64,000 nucleotides of DNA from an uncultured Shimia sp. (GCF_947493595.1 NZ_CANLRL010000001.1:1-64000), one strand, 5' to 3'; shown: positions 52,321-61,641, numbered from the stretch's first letter. Notes: generated by a model from the sequence alone, not told the origin. A program made the numbers and translations.

Positions 52321-54000
52321 ATGGCTGATACAACCATGGAGGAATTCGAAGCCCTCCTTAACGAAAGCTTCGAAATGGACACACCGAACGAGGGTTCGGT
52401 TGTCAAAGGCAAAGTCATCGCAATTGAAGCGGGCCAAGCCATCATCGACGTAGGCTACAAAATGGAAGGCCGCGTTGATCTTAAAGAATTCGCAAATCCA
52501 GGTGAAGCTGCTGAAATCGCTGTTGGCGACGAAGTAGAAGTCTTCCTGCGCTCGGCTGAAAACGCCCGCGGCGAAGCGGTTATCTCCCGTGAGATGGCGC
52601 GCCGTGAAGAAGCATGGGATCGCCTCGAGAAAGCCTACGCAGACGAAGAGCGCGTTGAAGGCGCAATCTTTGGTCGCGTTAAAGGCGGCTTTACAGTTGA
52701 CCTCGGCGGCGCCGTGGCCTTCTTGCCTGGCTCCCAAGTTGACGTACGTCCAGTACGTGACGCCGGCCCACTGATGGGTCTGAAGCAGCCGTTCCAGGTT
52801 CTGAAAATGGACCGTCGTCGTGGCAACATCGTTGTGTCCCGTCGTGCGATCCTCGAAGAGTCCCGTGCCGAACAGCGCGCAGAAGTCATCGGCAACCTGT
52901 CCGAAGGCCAAGCGGTCGACGGTGTGGTCAAAAACATCACCGAATACGGTGCATTTGTTGACCTCGGCGGCGTTGACGGCCTGCTGCACGTCACCGACAT
53001 GGCATGGCGTCGTGTGAACCACCCATCTGAGATCCTGACAATTGGCGAAACCGTCAAAGTTCAGGTTATCAAGATCAACAAAGAAACCCACCGCATCAGC
53101 CTGGGCATGAAGCAGCTGCAGGACGATCCATGGGATCTGGTTGCTGCCAAGTACCCACTGTCTTCCGTGCACAAAGGCCGCGTGACCAACATCACCGATT
53201 ACGGTGCCTTTGTTGAGCTGGAGCCGGGTGTTGAAGGTCTGGTTCACGTGTCCGAAATGTCTTGGACCAAAAAGAACGTACACCCTGGCAAAATCGTTTC
53301 CACCTCTCAGGAAGTGGACGTCATGGTGCTGGAAATCGACGGCGCCAAGCGTCGCGTTTCCCTGGGTCTCAAGCAGACTCAGCGCAACCCATGGGAAGTG
53401 TTTGCAGAAACCCACCCAGAGGGCACTGAGGTCGAAGGCGAAGTCAAGAACATCACCGAATTTGGTCTGTTCATCGGCCTGCCTGGCGAGATCGACGGCA
53501 TGGTTCACCTTTCCGACCTGTCCTGGGACGAGCGCGGCGAAGAAGCCATCCAGAGCTACCACAAGAACGACGTTGTTCAGGCCGTTGTGTCCGAAGTTGA
53601 CGTTGAAAAAGAGCGTATCTCTCTCTCGATCAAAGCCCTCGGCGGCGACAAATTTGCAGATGCAGTTGGCGGCGTGAAGCGCGGCTCGATTGTGACCTGT
53701 GAAGTGACTGCCATCGAAGACGGCGGCATCGAAGTGGCATACGAAGGCATGAAGTCCTTCATCCGCCGCTCCGACCTGTCCCGTGATCGTGCTGAGCAGC
53801 GCCCTGAGCGTTTCTCCGTTGGCGACAAGCTCGACGTACGTGTGACCAACATCGACAGCAAGACCCGTCGCCTGGGTCTGTCGATCAAAGCGCGTGAGAT
53901 TGCTGAAGAGAAAGAAGCCGTGGAACAGTATGGTTCTTCGGACTCCGGCGCATCCCTGGGCGATATCCTGGGCGCAGCTCTGAAGACTGGCGACGAGTAA
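52321..54000 (+). CDS. rpsA: 30S ribosomal protein S1
   Basis: This 559-residue protein carries six S1 repeats, e.g. GSVVKGKVIAIEAGQAIIDV, VDGVVKNITEYGAFVDLGGV, HKGRVTNITDYGAFVELEPG and EGEVKNITEFGLFIGLPGEI. S1 binds mRNA and helps initiation. Codon use is noticeably that of a highly expressed gene (many GTT, CGT, AAA-type choices). A strong terminator follows. Confidence 0.97.
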   Translation: MADTTMEEFEALLNESFEMDTPNEGSVVKGKVIAIEAGQAIIDVGYKMEGRVDLKEFANPGEAAEIAVGDEVEVFLRSAENARGEAVISREMARREEAWDRLEKAYADEERVEGAIFGRVKGGFTVDLGGAVAFLPGSQVDVRPVRDAGPLMGLKQPFQVLKMDRRRGNIVVSRRAILEESRAEQRAEVIGNLSEGQAVDGVVKNITEYGAFVDLGGVDGLLHVTDMAWRRVNHPSEILTIGETVKVQVIKINKETHRISLGMKQLQDDPWDLVAAKYPLSSVHKGRVTNITDYGAFVELEPGVEGLVHVSEMSWTKKNVHPGKIVSTSQEVDVMVLEIDGAKRRVSLGLKQTQRNPWEVFAETHPEGTEVEGEVKNITEFGLFIGLPGEIDGMVHLSDLSWDERGEEAIQSYHKNDVVQAVVSEVDVEKERISLSIKALGGDKFADAVGGVKRGSIVTCEVTAIEDGGIEVAYEGMKSFIRRSDLSRDRAEQRPERFSVGDKLDVRVTNIDSKTRRLGLSIKAREIAEEKEAVEQYGSSDSGASLGDILGAALKTGDE

Positions 54001-54031
54001 GATCAACCGATCTTTCGTTTCAAAATTTGGG

Positions 54032-54059
54032 AACCCCCGTCAGAGATGGCGGGGGTTTT
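54032..54059 (+). terminator. Terminator of rpsA
   Basis: Stem AACCCCCG / CGGGGGTT with a ten-base loop and TTTT tail, 31 bases after the rpsA stop. Confidence 0.9.
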
Positions 54060-54143
54060 CATTTGCGCGCCTGTGTTGCGCCAAAGGATTGCCGCAAACC
54101 TGCGCGATGTTGCCCGCGAAAAACAACATTGGTGAGGTCAGTC

Positions 54144-54980
54144 GTGATACGTGTGGTGGTTCTTTTTCTGGCGGTTGTGGTGTGTGCGGGCGCGGGCTTG
54201 TTTGTCTGGACGGCGCAGAGCGCCAAATCCCGCAACGCCGAAGCGATAATGCCGGTGGCAGAGCATACGCCGATCGCTGCGCCTTTTGTCATGGAAAGCG
54301 CCACGCAATTTCATGTGCGGCACCTCAAAGACTTTCGCTACGAGCCGTCCGAGAAAATTCAGACCATTGTGCCGTCTGACAGCACATTGGACGGGATCAC
54401 CCCGGTAAAGTGGCACTATGTGGGCCCTCAGGTTGCGCGCCCGGTGCCTTTGGTTGTGCTGTTTCACGGGCGCGACCGGACGGGCCTGTCGATGATCGAA
54501 ATGTGGTATGAAACCGCCCGCAACAACGGTTTTGCGATCCTCGCGCCAACCGCGCCAAGTGGGAATTGGCCCTATGAGGAACCATCGCCGTATGTGTTGG
54601 AAAAGATGATAGATCAGTTGCATGAGAAGCATCAGATTGATCGCGAGAAGGTGTTCCTCTTTGGGCATTCTGCCGGGGCGGTCTATGCGCAAGCCCTTCT
54701 CAACAAGACAAAAGGCCCGTGGCGGGCGGCCGCTTTGCATGGCGGGTTTCTACCAGCCAGCCATCAGATCGTGCCGCAAGAGGCCAAACCTTACCGGGCT
54801 TATGTTGGGCAGCATGAGACTGGCTTTGAGCTCGCAGACATCCGTGCCACGGGCGAGGAAATGGCAAAGCGTGGTGTGGCAAACGATCTGATCGTCATCC
54901 CACAACACACACATTGGTTTTATGATATCGGCGACCAGATTGCCGCCGACAGCTGGGCTTGGTTCAAGAGCCTGCCTTAG
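54144..54980 (+). CDS. Membrane-anchored alpha/beta hydrolase (esterase/depolymerase-like)
   Basis: This ~278-residue protein has an N-terminal hydrophobic helix (VVVLFLAVVVCAGAGLFVW) that serves as signal anchor, followed by an esterase domain: VVLFHGRDRTGLSMIEMW, nucleophile elbow LFGHSAGAVYAQAL and a final histidine in PQHTHWFYDI. This resembles LpqC/PHB-depolymerase-like esterases. GTG at 54144 has GAGGTC upstream and starts just before the helix; the longer frame from 54027 begins inside the rpsA terminator. Its end overlaps the next, convergent gene by four bases. Confidence 0.8.
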   Translation: MIRVVVLFLAVVVCAGAGLFVWTAQSAKSRNAEAIMPVAEHTPIAAPFVMESATQFHVRHLKDFRYEPSEKIQTIVPSDSTLDGITPVKWHYVGPQVARPVPLVVLFHGRDRTGLSMIEMWYETARNNGFAILAPTAPSGNWPYEEPSPYVLEKMIDQLHEKHQIDREKVFLFGHSAGAVYAQALLNKTKGPWRAAALHGGFLPASHQIVPQEAKPYRAYVGQHETGFELADIRATGEEMAKRGVANDLIVIPQHTHWFYDIGDQIAADSWAWFKSLP

Positions 54981-55744
54981 GTCTCACTGTAAAGGCGTTC
55001 CGCCTGTTGCGTCAGGGCTTTCATGGCGGCGCGGTAGGGCGCTGGACCAAAGCTGATACGGGACACACCCGTAGCGGCCAGAGGCGCCATGTCTGCGGTG
55101 ACATCCAGACACATGGCGTTGACTGGCAAGGTAACCGCCTCGCAAATGCTGTGGATCATCTCTGGATCAGCGAGGCCAGGGATGAAGAAGCCGCTGGCGC
55201 CGGCCTCAGCGTAGGCTTTGCCACGGGTGATGGCAGCCTCAACATGTTGGCCATGTTCGGCGGGATCTGATTGCAAGAATAGATCGGTGCGGGCGTTGAT
55301 GTAGAGCGGCACATTGTGGGCGTCGGCCTCAGCACGGATCGCGGTGATACGCGCGCTTTGGGTGTCGATGTCATGAAGGCCTTGGCCTTGCACCACACGG
55401 TCCTCAAAGTTGATGCCAATGATGCCCGCCGCCAACACACCCGCGATGTTTTTGCGCAGCGCATCGGTCTCAACGGCATAGCCGCCTTCAAAATCAAGCG
55501 AGACCGGCACATCGCAGGTTGCGGTGATACGGGTGGCGATTTGCAGGAGGGTCTCCAGTGGCAGAGCTTCCCCATCGGCATAGCCTTGTGCCGCAGCAAC
55601 GGACCAGCTGCCGGTGGCTAGGGCCGGCGCTCCGCCTTTGGCAATGGCCGCGCCGCTGCCGGCATCCCAGCAGTTGTAGAGAACAAGGGGATTGCCGGGT
55701 TGGTGCAGCGCGGCGAAGGCGCGGGCGCGATCAGCTTGGGTCAT
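54977..55744 (-). CDS. Isocitrate lyase/PEP mutase family protein
   Basis: This ~255-residue TIM-barrel enzyme has LYNCWDAGSGAAIAKGG, SLDFEGGYA (metal Asp/Glu region), GINFEDRVVQG and YINARTDLFL. The flexible-loop KKCGH motif of true isocitrate and methylisocitrate lyases is absent, as in oxaloacetate decarboxylase or PEP-mutase-like members. Start at 55744 has AAGGA seven bases upstream and lies inside the 3' end of ada, giving a 14-base overlap; ATG 55750 is an alternative. Confidence 0.84.
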   Translation of the reverse strand: MTQADRARAFAALHQPGNPLVLYNCWDAGSGAAIAKGGAPALATGSWSVAAAQGYADGEALPLETLLQIATRITATCDVPVSLDFEGGYAVETDALRKNIAGVLAAGIIGINFEDRVVQGQGLHDIDTQSARITAIRAEADAHNVPLYINARTDLFLQSDPAEHGQHVEAAITRGKAYAEAGASGFFIPGLADPEMIHSICEAVTLPVNAMCLDVTADMAPLAATGVSRISFGPAPYRAAMKALTQQAERLYSET

Positions 55745-56804
55745 GGACATGTCCTTTTTGGTATTGGCGTTCGATTTCAATGAGTTTCTGTTTCCGCCAG
55801 AGCCCGCCGCCGTAGCCTGTGAGCGAACCGTCCGCGCCCAGCACGCGGTGACAGGGCACCAGCAGCGCAATTTGGTTGGCACCGTTGGCGCGGGCCACAG
55901 CGCGGGTGGCGGAGGGGCGGTCTAGAGTTTTGGCAATCTCTGAGTAGCTGCGGGTCTCTCCGGCTGGGATTGTGCAAAGCGCGTGCCAGACGTCTTTGGT
56001 GAAGGCTGTGCCGTGAAAGGCGAGGGGTGTGTCAAACTGTGCATTCTGGCCCGTGAAGAAGGCGGCAAGTTCAGCCTCCACTTGATCTGTCGGTGCATAG
56101 CGGCCCAAGCCAAGGTCCCCTTTGGCAAAGTTACGTAGGCGGGTGAGTTCGCGGGGCAGGGCCTTGCGTTCGACAAATTCCAACAAATGTAAATGGGAGG
56201 CGCTGGAAACGGCGATCAGATCACCCAGCGGCGAAGTGATCCAGTCCGCGCATAACAAACCGCCTTGGCGCAGGTCGGCAGGGGCGCAGCCGAGAAGGCG
56301 GGCAAAAGCCGCGCGGAAGGCGGAGGGGCTGTCAAAGCTGGCACTGATCTGCGCTTCGATGACCTTGTCGCCTTGGCTGAGCACTTCAAAGCCTTCGCGC
56401 AGGCGGCGTTGGCGGGCCATTTCAAGGAAGGTCATGCCAAACTGGCGTTTGAACGACCTGCGCACGGTTGAAAGGTCAAAACCCATTTGGGCGATGTGGC
56501 GTTCGGACCAGCGGATATCCGGGCGCTCATCTAAAGCGGCGAGTAGGGCCGCAATGGCGGGGTCCGCTTCTGCCGCGGGGGCCATGGGGTGGCAGCGCTT
56601 GCAGGCGCGGTATCCGGCTTCGATGCATTCGCCGATAGAAGCAAAGAAAGTGCAGTTTTCCGTCTTGGGTTTGCGGGCCGGGCAGGTGAGGCGGCAGAAG
56701 ACACCGGTGGAGGACACGCAGACATAGGCGCGGCCGTCAAAAGCCGGATCACGGGCCAACAGGGCGGCGTAAAGCGTGTCATGGGTGGGCAAATCAAACA
56801 TCAT
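55731..56804 (-). CDS. ada: Bifunctional Ada: DNA alkylation sensor-activator and methylated-DNA-protein cysteine methyltransferase
   Basis: This 357-residue protein has the full three-part layout. The N-terminal zinc domain has Cys37, Cys41, Cys68 and Cys71 (STGVFCRLTCPAR, RACKRCHP), where Cys37 takes methyl groups from phosphotriesters. An AraC helix-turn-helix region follows (~100-180), then an O6-methylguanine methyltransferase domain with acceptor Cys318 in LLVPCHRVLGADG. It repairs alkylated DNA and activates its own regulon. The downstream PEP-mutase gene overlaps its 3' end, so that gene may be alkylation-induced too. Confidence 0.94.
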   Translation of the reverse strand: MMFDLPTHDTLYAALLARDPAFDGRAYVCVSSTGVFCRLTCPARKPKTENCTFFASIGECIEAGYRACKRCHPMAPAAEADPAIAALLAALDERPDIRWSERHIAQMGFDLSTVRRSFKRQFGMTFLEMARQRRLREGFEVLSQGDKVIEAQISASFDSPSAFRAAFARLLGCAPADLRQGGLLCADWITSPLGDLIAVSSASHLHLLEFVERKALPRELTRLRNFAKGDLGLGRYAPTDQVEAELAAFFTGQNAQFDTPLAFHGTAFTKDVWHALCTIPAGETRSYSEIAKTLDRPSATRAVARANGANQIALLVPCHRVLGADGSLTGYGGGLWRKQKLIEIERQYQKGHVHDPS

Positions 56805-56939
56805 GAGGGCACCCTAGCAGGCGACATCCGCCATGCAGCCGGAAATCGGGCGTGTATTTCAGAAAGCTGGTCAGGAATGTGTGACTGGAAGTTTACCCAA
56901 GGGCAGGCTTAAGCTCAGGCAGGATGTGTGAGGGTAGTG

Positions 56940-57692
56940 ATGGCAGAGAACAGTTTGTATTCGGATCCAGCGTTGATTGCGGTCTATGACGCCTTAAATG
57001 CCGGGCGGGAAGACTATGATTTCTACTTGTCTCAGCTGCCCAATGTGCCGCAGCGGATCTTGGACATTGGCTGTGGTACCGGCCAGTTTGCGCTGGAGCT
57101 GGCGGCGCGGGGGCATGATGTCTGTGCGGTTGATCCGGCGCCTGGCATGGTGGCGTTTGCGCGGGAGAAACCCGGTGCAGAGCTGATCGAATGGTATGTG
57201 GGCAGGTGCTGTGTTGTGCCCAAGTCGCGGCCGTTTGATTTCATTTTCATGACCGGCCACGCGTTTCAATGCCTGTTGAGCGATCAGGACATCTTGCGGC
57301 TTTATGCGGAAGTTGTGGCGCGGCTGGCGCCGGATGGGGTGTTTTTTGCTGAGAGCCGCAATCCCGCTGTGAGGGCTTGGGAGCGGTGGCGCCCGGAGAA
57401 CGCGGGACCGCCGGTTGCCTTGACTGAAGGGCGTACGGTTCAGGTTGCGCATCAGGTGACTGCCGTGGGGAATGAGTTGGTGCAGTTTGACGAGACGTAT
57501 CGGTTTGAGCCTGACGGGCTGGAGATTGGCTCGGAGAGCAGCCTGAGGTTTTGCACCAAGGGGCACCTGGAAGCGCTGGCGCAGCAGGCAGGGCTGGGGG
57601 GGCGGCATCTGAGCGGGGGCTGGGACGGGCAGGCTTTTGACGAGACACGCAGCCCTGAAATCATTCTGGGGCTGAAGGTCCAAAACGCATAA
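56940..57692 (+). CDS. Class I SAM-dependent methyltransferase
   Basis: This ~250-residue protein has the SAM motif I RILDIGCGTGQFALELAARG, acidic motif VCAVDPAPGMVAFAR, and FMTGHAFQCLLSDQD in place of motif IV. This layout is shared by small-molecule methyltransferases of the Methyltransf_25 type. Substrate unknown. ATG 56940 has GAGGG just upstream; GTG at 56928 is an alternative. Divergent from ada. Confidence 0.85.
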   Translation: MAENSLYSDPALIAVYDALNAGREDYDFYLSQLPNVPQRILDIGCGTGQFALELAARGHDVCAVDPAPGMVAFAREKPGAELIEWYVGRCCVVPKSRPFDFIFMTGHAFQCLLSDQDILRLYAEVVARLAPDGVFFAESRNPAVRAWERWRPENAGPPVALTEGRTVQVAHQVTAVGNELVQFDETYRFEPDGLEIGSESSLRFCTKGHLEALAQQAGLGGRHLSGGWDGQAFDETRSPEIILGLKVQNA

Positions 57693-57715
57693 GGCCGGGC
57701 AAGTGCCCGGCCTTA
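57690..57715. terminator. Hairpin between methyltransferase and ABC permease genes, probably bidirectional
   Basis: Eleven-base perfect stem TAAGGCCGGGC / GCCCGGCCTTA with loop AAGT. It begins in the methyltransferase stop codon and lies between convergent genes. T content after it is modest on both strands. Confidence 0.75.
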
Positions 57716-57734
57716 GGTGTCTTAGTTAGCTGTC

Positions 57735-58646
57735 TTAGCGGCCGCGGATGCGAGGGTCGAGCGCATCGCGCAGACCGTCTCCGAGGTAGTTCACCGACAG
57801 CACGGTCAGCGAGATGCCCAATCCGGGCCAGAACACTCGCTCCGGGTAGTCTTGCAGATATTGCACCGCGTCGTTCAACAAACGGCCCCAGGTTGGGAAG
57901 TCTGGCGGGAAGCCAAGGCCCAGGAAGGACAGCGCCGATTCCGTGATGATCGCGTTGGCGATCCCCAAAGTGGCCGACACCATGATTGGCGACAGCACGT
58001 TGGGCAGAATGTGACGGGTGATCATGTTCTTGTTGGACGTGCCGATAGAACGGGCCGCCAGAACAAACTCACGCTCTTTCAACGCCAGCACATCGCCACG
58101 CACAATCCGCGCGGTGGGCATCCAGGAGGTGACGCCGATGGCCACCACGATCAGGATGAAGATGCCGCGTTCCGGACCAACCGCTGAGGACAGCGGCTCG
58201 CGGAAGAGCATCATCATCACCAGCAGAAGCGGCAGGATCGGCAGCGCCAGGAACAGGTCTGTCAGGCGCATCAGCGGGCCGTCGAGTTTCTTGAAGAAAC
58301 CGGCGACGATGCCGACAAAACTGCCCAAGCTCAGAGCCAGCAACATGGCGGTCAGGCCCACTGCGATGGAGGTTTGGCCGCCGGCCATCATCCGTGCCAG
58401 TAAGTCACGGCCCAGTTGGTCGGTGCCAAAGGGGTGCGCCATGCTTGGACCTTGGTTGCGGGCCCGGATGTCGATGTAGGTCGCGTCATAGGGCCAGAGT
58501 AGCGGGCCAATGAACACACCAAACACGATGATCAGGAAGATGATGCCACCCAGCAAAGCGCCTTTGTGCGCTTTAAACTGGTGCCAAACATCGTACCACT
58601 GGCTGTGCGGTGGGGTGGTTGGCTCGGTGTTGGTGGTATCAGTCAT
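57735..58646 (-). CDS. Peptide-type ABC transporter permease, DppC/OppC family
   Basis: This 303-residue inner-membrane protein has six helices. Family motifs are MAHPFGTDQLGRDLLARMMAG, the EAA loop ARSIGTSNKNMITRHILPNV and LSFLGLGFPPDFPTWG. ATG at 58646 has GAGGATCC upstream and overlaps the DppB-like gene by eight bases. It is the last gene of the operon whose first gene encodes the binding protein. Confidence 0.92.
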   Translation of the reverse strand: MTDTTNTEPTTPPHSQWYDVWHQFKAHKGALLGGIIFLIIVFGVFIGPLLWPYDATYIDIRARNQGPSMAHPFGTDQLGRDLLARMMAGGQTSIAVGLTAMLLALSLGSFVGIVAGFFKKLDGPLMRLTDLFLALPILPLLLVMMMLFREPLSSAVGPERGIFILIVVAIGVTSWMPTARIVRGDVLALKEREFVLAARSIGTSNKNMITRHILPNVLSPIMVSATLGIANAIITESALSFLGLGFPPDFPTWGRLLNDAVQYLQDYPERVFWPGLGISLTVLSVNYLGDGLRDALDPRIRGR

Positions 58647-59646
58647 AGCGGATCCTCGGATCAAGAATGCCGTAGAGCACGTCTGCGATCAGGTTGAAGA
58701 AGACGATCAGGAAAGCGAACATAAAGGTCAGCGTCTGCACGGTGGGCAGATCGTTGGCCTGAATGGCGCCGATCAGCTGGGCACCGATGCCGTTCACGGA
58801 GAACACTTGCTCGGTGATGATGGCGCCGCCGAAGATGGCTGGCAGACCCAATGCAATCACGGTCACAACCGGGATCATCGAGTTGCGCAGCACGTGCACC
58901 AGCACAACCACGCGCTCGCTCAGGCCCTTGGCGCGCGCGGTGCGCACATAGTCCTGATTGAGGTTGTCCAGCATGGAGGCACGCATGTAGCGGCTGATCT
59001 GGGCTGTGGTTTGCAGCGCAAGCACCATAACGGGCATGATCATCTGGCGCAGTTGATAGACAAAGCTGTCCCAATCCACGACCTCATGTGTGGTGTCGTA
59101 GATGAATGGGAACCAACCCAAATTCACCGAGAACAACACAATCACCAGCGGGCCGGTGAAGAACGGTGGGATTGAGTAGCCGATCATGGTGATGAAGGTA
59201 CCGGCCTGATCGAACAGCGAATACTGCTTGTAGGCGGAGTAGATGCCAATTGGCAGCGCGATCAGGATGCCCACGATGTAGGACAGGCCCACAACCCAAA
59301 GCGTTTGGGGCAGGCGCTCGACAACCACGTCCATCACAGGACCGCGGTGCTGCCAGCTGATGATGCGCTGCTTACCTTCAGCGAAGGTGGTGCCAAACAG
59401 GTGGTCAAACAGGATCTGGGGTTCCACCCAGAAGAACTGGACCAGCCATTTGTAGAATCTGATGTAGCCAGGTTCGCCAAGGCCAAGGGCCAGGCGCATT
59501 TTTTCTTTGACCTCTGGCGGGACGGTCAGGGGAACTTGTGCCATCGGATCGCCGGGCGCGAGCTCAAGCAGGAGGAAGATGACAAGTGAGATAAAGAGCA
59601 ACGTCGGGACCGCAAGGATCAGACGGCGTATGGTGAAGGTCAGCAT
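58639..59646 (-). CDS. Peptide-type ABC transporter permease, DppB/OppB family
   Basis: This 335-residue protein has a first helix followed by a long periplasmic loop and five more helices. Motifs are LGEPGYIRFYKWL, the EAA loop RTARAKGLSERVVVLVHVLRN and IITEQVFSVNGIGAQL. It pairs with the DppC-like permease encoded next. About 110 bases with two hairpins separate it from the binding-protein gene. Confidence 0.92.
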   Translation of the reverse strand: MLTFTIRRLILAVPTLLFISLVIFLLLELAPGDPMAQVPLTVPPEVKEKMRLALGLGEPGYIRFYKWLVQFFWVEPQILFDHLFGTTFAEGKQRIISWQHRGPVMDVVVERLPQTLWVVGLSYIVGILIALPIGIYSAYKQYSLFDQAGTFITMIGYSIPPFFTGPLVIVLFSVNLGWFPFIYDTTHEVVDWDSFVYQLRQMIMPVMVLALQTTAQISRYMRASMLDNLNQDYVRTARAKGLSERVVVLVHVLRNSMIPVVTVIALGLPAIFGGAIITEQVFSVNGIGAQLIGAIQANDLPTVQTLTFMFAFLIVFFNLIADVLYGILDPRIRYD

Positions 59647-59678
59647 GGAAGCGCCTTTATGCGTCGTTTTTGTTGTTG

Positions 59679-59710
59679 AGCCCCGCGCAGTGACCTTACT
59701 GTGCGGGGCT
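59679..59710 (-). other. Hairpin 2 in the binding protein-permease gap
   Basis: Thirteen-base arms AGCCCCGCGCAGT / ACTGTGCGGGGCT (one wobble) with a six-base loop. On the minus strand it is followed by CAACAACAAAAAC, not a proper T run. Confidence 0.7.
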
Positions 59711-59720
59711 TAATAGAGTT

Positions 59721-59744
59721 GGGGCGAGCCCGAAAGCTCGCCCC
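59721..59744 (-). other. Hairpin 1 in the binding protein-permease gap
   Basis: Nine-base perfect arms GGGGCGAGC / GCTCGCCCC with a six-base loop, 12 bases after the binding-protein stop. Such a structure can protect the upstream mRNA from 3' decay and reduce readthrough, giving more binding protein than permease. Confidence 0.75.
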
Positions 59745-59755
59745 TGATCGGTGAA

Positions 59756-61456
59756 TTACTTCACACGATGCCAGTCTGCAACATTCCACAGCTCGGAGTC
59801 CCAAACGTTCAGGACAACGCCGCCCAGAGTGTTGGAGTGTGCCGAGACGCGGCCACGGTGCACGAGAGGCACGATGGTGTAGCTGTCTTTGGTCAGCATG
59901 TTGTTCATCTTCTTGGCGATTTCGCCGCGCTTCTCGATGTCACCGGTGCGTGCCAGTTCGTCGATCAGAGCGTCGTATGCCGGATCACAGAAGCGGTTGA
60001 TGTTTTCGCCCTGCCACTGGGAAGATGGCTTTGGCTCGCCGCCACAACGGTACGCTGCAAGGTACTGCTGAGGGTCGGTGCCGTTGAAGGTGTTGGCATA
60101 CATTTCCACGTCTGCGTAGAACTTCTGGAAGGTGTCTGGGGAACCAGCGTCACCACCGAAGAATACGGATGCGGACAGGTTGCGCAGTTCGGTTTCAACA
60201 CCGATCTCGCTCCACCACTGTTTGATCAGGGCTTGGAAGTCCTGACGTACGGCGTTTGTGGAGGTCTGGTACTGAATGGACAGCTTTACGCCGTCTTTGG
60301 CGCGGATGCCGTCAGCACCTTTAACCCAGCCAGCCTCGTCCAGCAGCGCGTTGGCGCCGGCGATGTCCTGAGTGGCACAGTAGTCGTTGCCAGCTGCGTA
60401 GTTCGCAGGCACAGGCACCAGATCACAGGTCACTTTACCCGCTTTACCGTAGCCGATTTCAACCAACAGCTCACGGTCGATTGCCATGGACAGCGCTTTA
60501 CGCACGTTCATGTCGGACAGGAATGGGTGTGGGTGAGCAACAGTCGCACGCTCGCCTTCAGGCAAGTCAGCGGACGGGTTGGTCATGTTCATTTCCAGAC
60601 GCTCAACCAGCGGACCGAAGCCTGCGATGGCTTTGCCTTTGCCGCCTTCTTCCATCTTGGCAATCACATCAGGTGCCAGCTGGAGGTTCCATGCGTAGTC
60701 AAATTCGCCGGTTTCCAGAACCGCACGACCAGCACCGGTTGCGTCTCCGCCCCCTTTGAAGGTCACAGTTGCGAACGCAGGCTTGGATGCGTCACGGTAG
60801 TTCGGGTTGGCTTCGTACTGGATCACGTCGTTGGTTTTGAAGTCAGTGACAACAAATGGGCCAGTGCCGATTGGGCCGAAGTTCTCAGCAGTACACTCAG
60901 GAGCTTTGGCGCCTGTGCAGTTCTCGAACTGAGCTTTCTGGATGATTGGCGACTGACCGCCAACAAATGGGCCATATGGGTTTGGCTTTGGCTGGTTGAA
61001 GGTCACTTTGACGGTTTTGTCGTCCAGTGCTTCGATGTTTTCAACGCCGTCAAAGAAAGCGGCCTGTGCGCAACCGCCTTCTGGGTGCATGCAGTATTCG
61101 CCGGTGAAGACAACGTCAGCGGAAGTCACTGCGGTGCCATCGGACCAAACCATGCCGTCAGCGATGGTCCATGTGATGGTTGTCAGGTCCTCAGATACGC
61201 CGCCGTTTGCAACGGTTGGGATCTCAGCTGCCAGGAACGGAACCATTTTGCCGGTTTCGTCGTAACGCGCCAGCGGCTCCAGGGTGAGGGAGGCGGATTC
61301 AACGTCCTTGGTACCGGAAGACAGGTACGGGTTCAGGATGGATGGCGCCTGCCAATAAATGATGTTTACGTGGCCGTCCGAACCGCGCTCTGCCATGGCT
61401 GCTGGGGCCATCACAAATGCTGCTGCGGCGCCAAGCATCAAAGTCTTTGCTTTCAT
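59756..61456 (-). CDS. Peptide-type ABC transporter, periplasmic binding protein (SBP family 5)
   Basis: This 566-residue protein has a Sec signal peptide (MLGAAAAFVMAPAAMAERG). Family 5 features include LEPLARYDETGKMVPFLAAE, TTITWTIADGMVWSDGTAVT and VRKALSMAIDRELLVEIGYG. It is longer than the usual ~530 residues, with a cysteine-containing segment around 165-185. It could bind peptides or other oligomers; substrate not deduced. It heads the operon with the DppB- and DppC-like genes and is divergent from the double ATPase. Confidence 0.91.
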   Translation of the reverse strand: MKAKTLMLGAAAAFVMAPAAMAERGSDGHVNIIYWQAPSILNPYLSSGTKDVESASLTLEPLARYDETGKMVPFLAAEIPTVANGGVSEDLTTITWTIADGMVWSDGTAVTSADVVFTGEYCMHPEGGCAQAAFFDGVENIEALDDKTVKVTFNQPKPNPYGPFVGGQSPIIQKAQFENCTGAKAPECTAENFGPIGTGPFVVTDFKTNDVIQYEANPNYRDASKPAFATVTFKGGGDATGAGRAVLETGEFDYAWNLQLAPDVIAKMEEGGKGKAIAGFGPLVERLEMNMTNPSADLPEGERATVAHPHPFLSDMNVRKALSMAIDRELLVEIGYGKAGKVTCDLVPVPANYAAGNDYCATQDIAGANALLDEAGWVKGADGIRAKDGVKLSIQYQTSTNAVRQDFQALIKQWWSEIGVETELRNLSASVFFGGDAGSPDTFQKFYADVEMYANTFNGTDPQQYLAAYRCGGEPKPSSQWQGENINRFCDPAYDALIDELARTGDIEKRGEIAKKMNNMLTKDSYTIVPLVHRGRVSAHSNTLGGVVLNVWDSELWNVADWHRVK

Positions 61457-61539
61457 GTCTCACTCCATGTTGGTGCACGCAGGATGCGTGCTTTTTGGGA
61501 TGGATTGGCTCCACCCGGTTTTTGCTTGTCTGGAGAGGG

Positions 61540-61559
61540 CGCAAATGAGTTCATTTGCG
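61540..61559. promoter_or_regulatory. Palindrome 1 in the ABC transporter divergent promoter
   Basis: Nine-base arms CGCAAATGA / TCATTTGCG with a two-base spacer, 84 bases upstream of the binding-protein start. It is a good candidate for a dimeric regulator site; regulator unknown. Confidence 0.5.
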
Positions 61560-61560
61560 G

Positions 61561-61575
61561 TTTCACAAAGTGAAA
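61561..61575. promoter_or_regulatory. Palindrome 2 in the ABC transporter divergent promoter
   Basis: TTTCAC-AAA-GTGAAA, perfect six-base arms, one base after palindrome 1. The tandem setting strengthens the case for an operator region. Confidence 0.45.
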
Positions 61576-61641
61576 AAGTCGTACTCCCCTCAGACTGCAG
61601 GCATCACAGACCAGTGAGGGTAAAATTGCAAGGGGCCAAAT

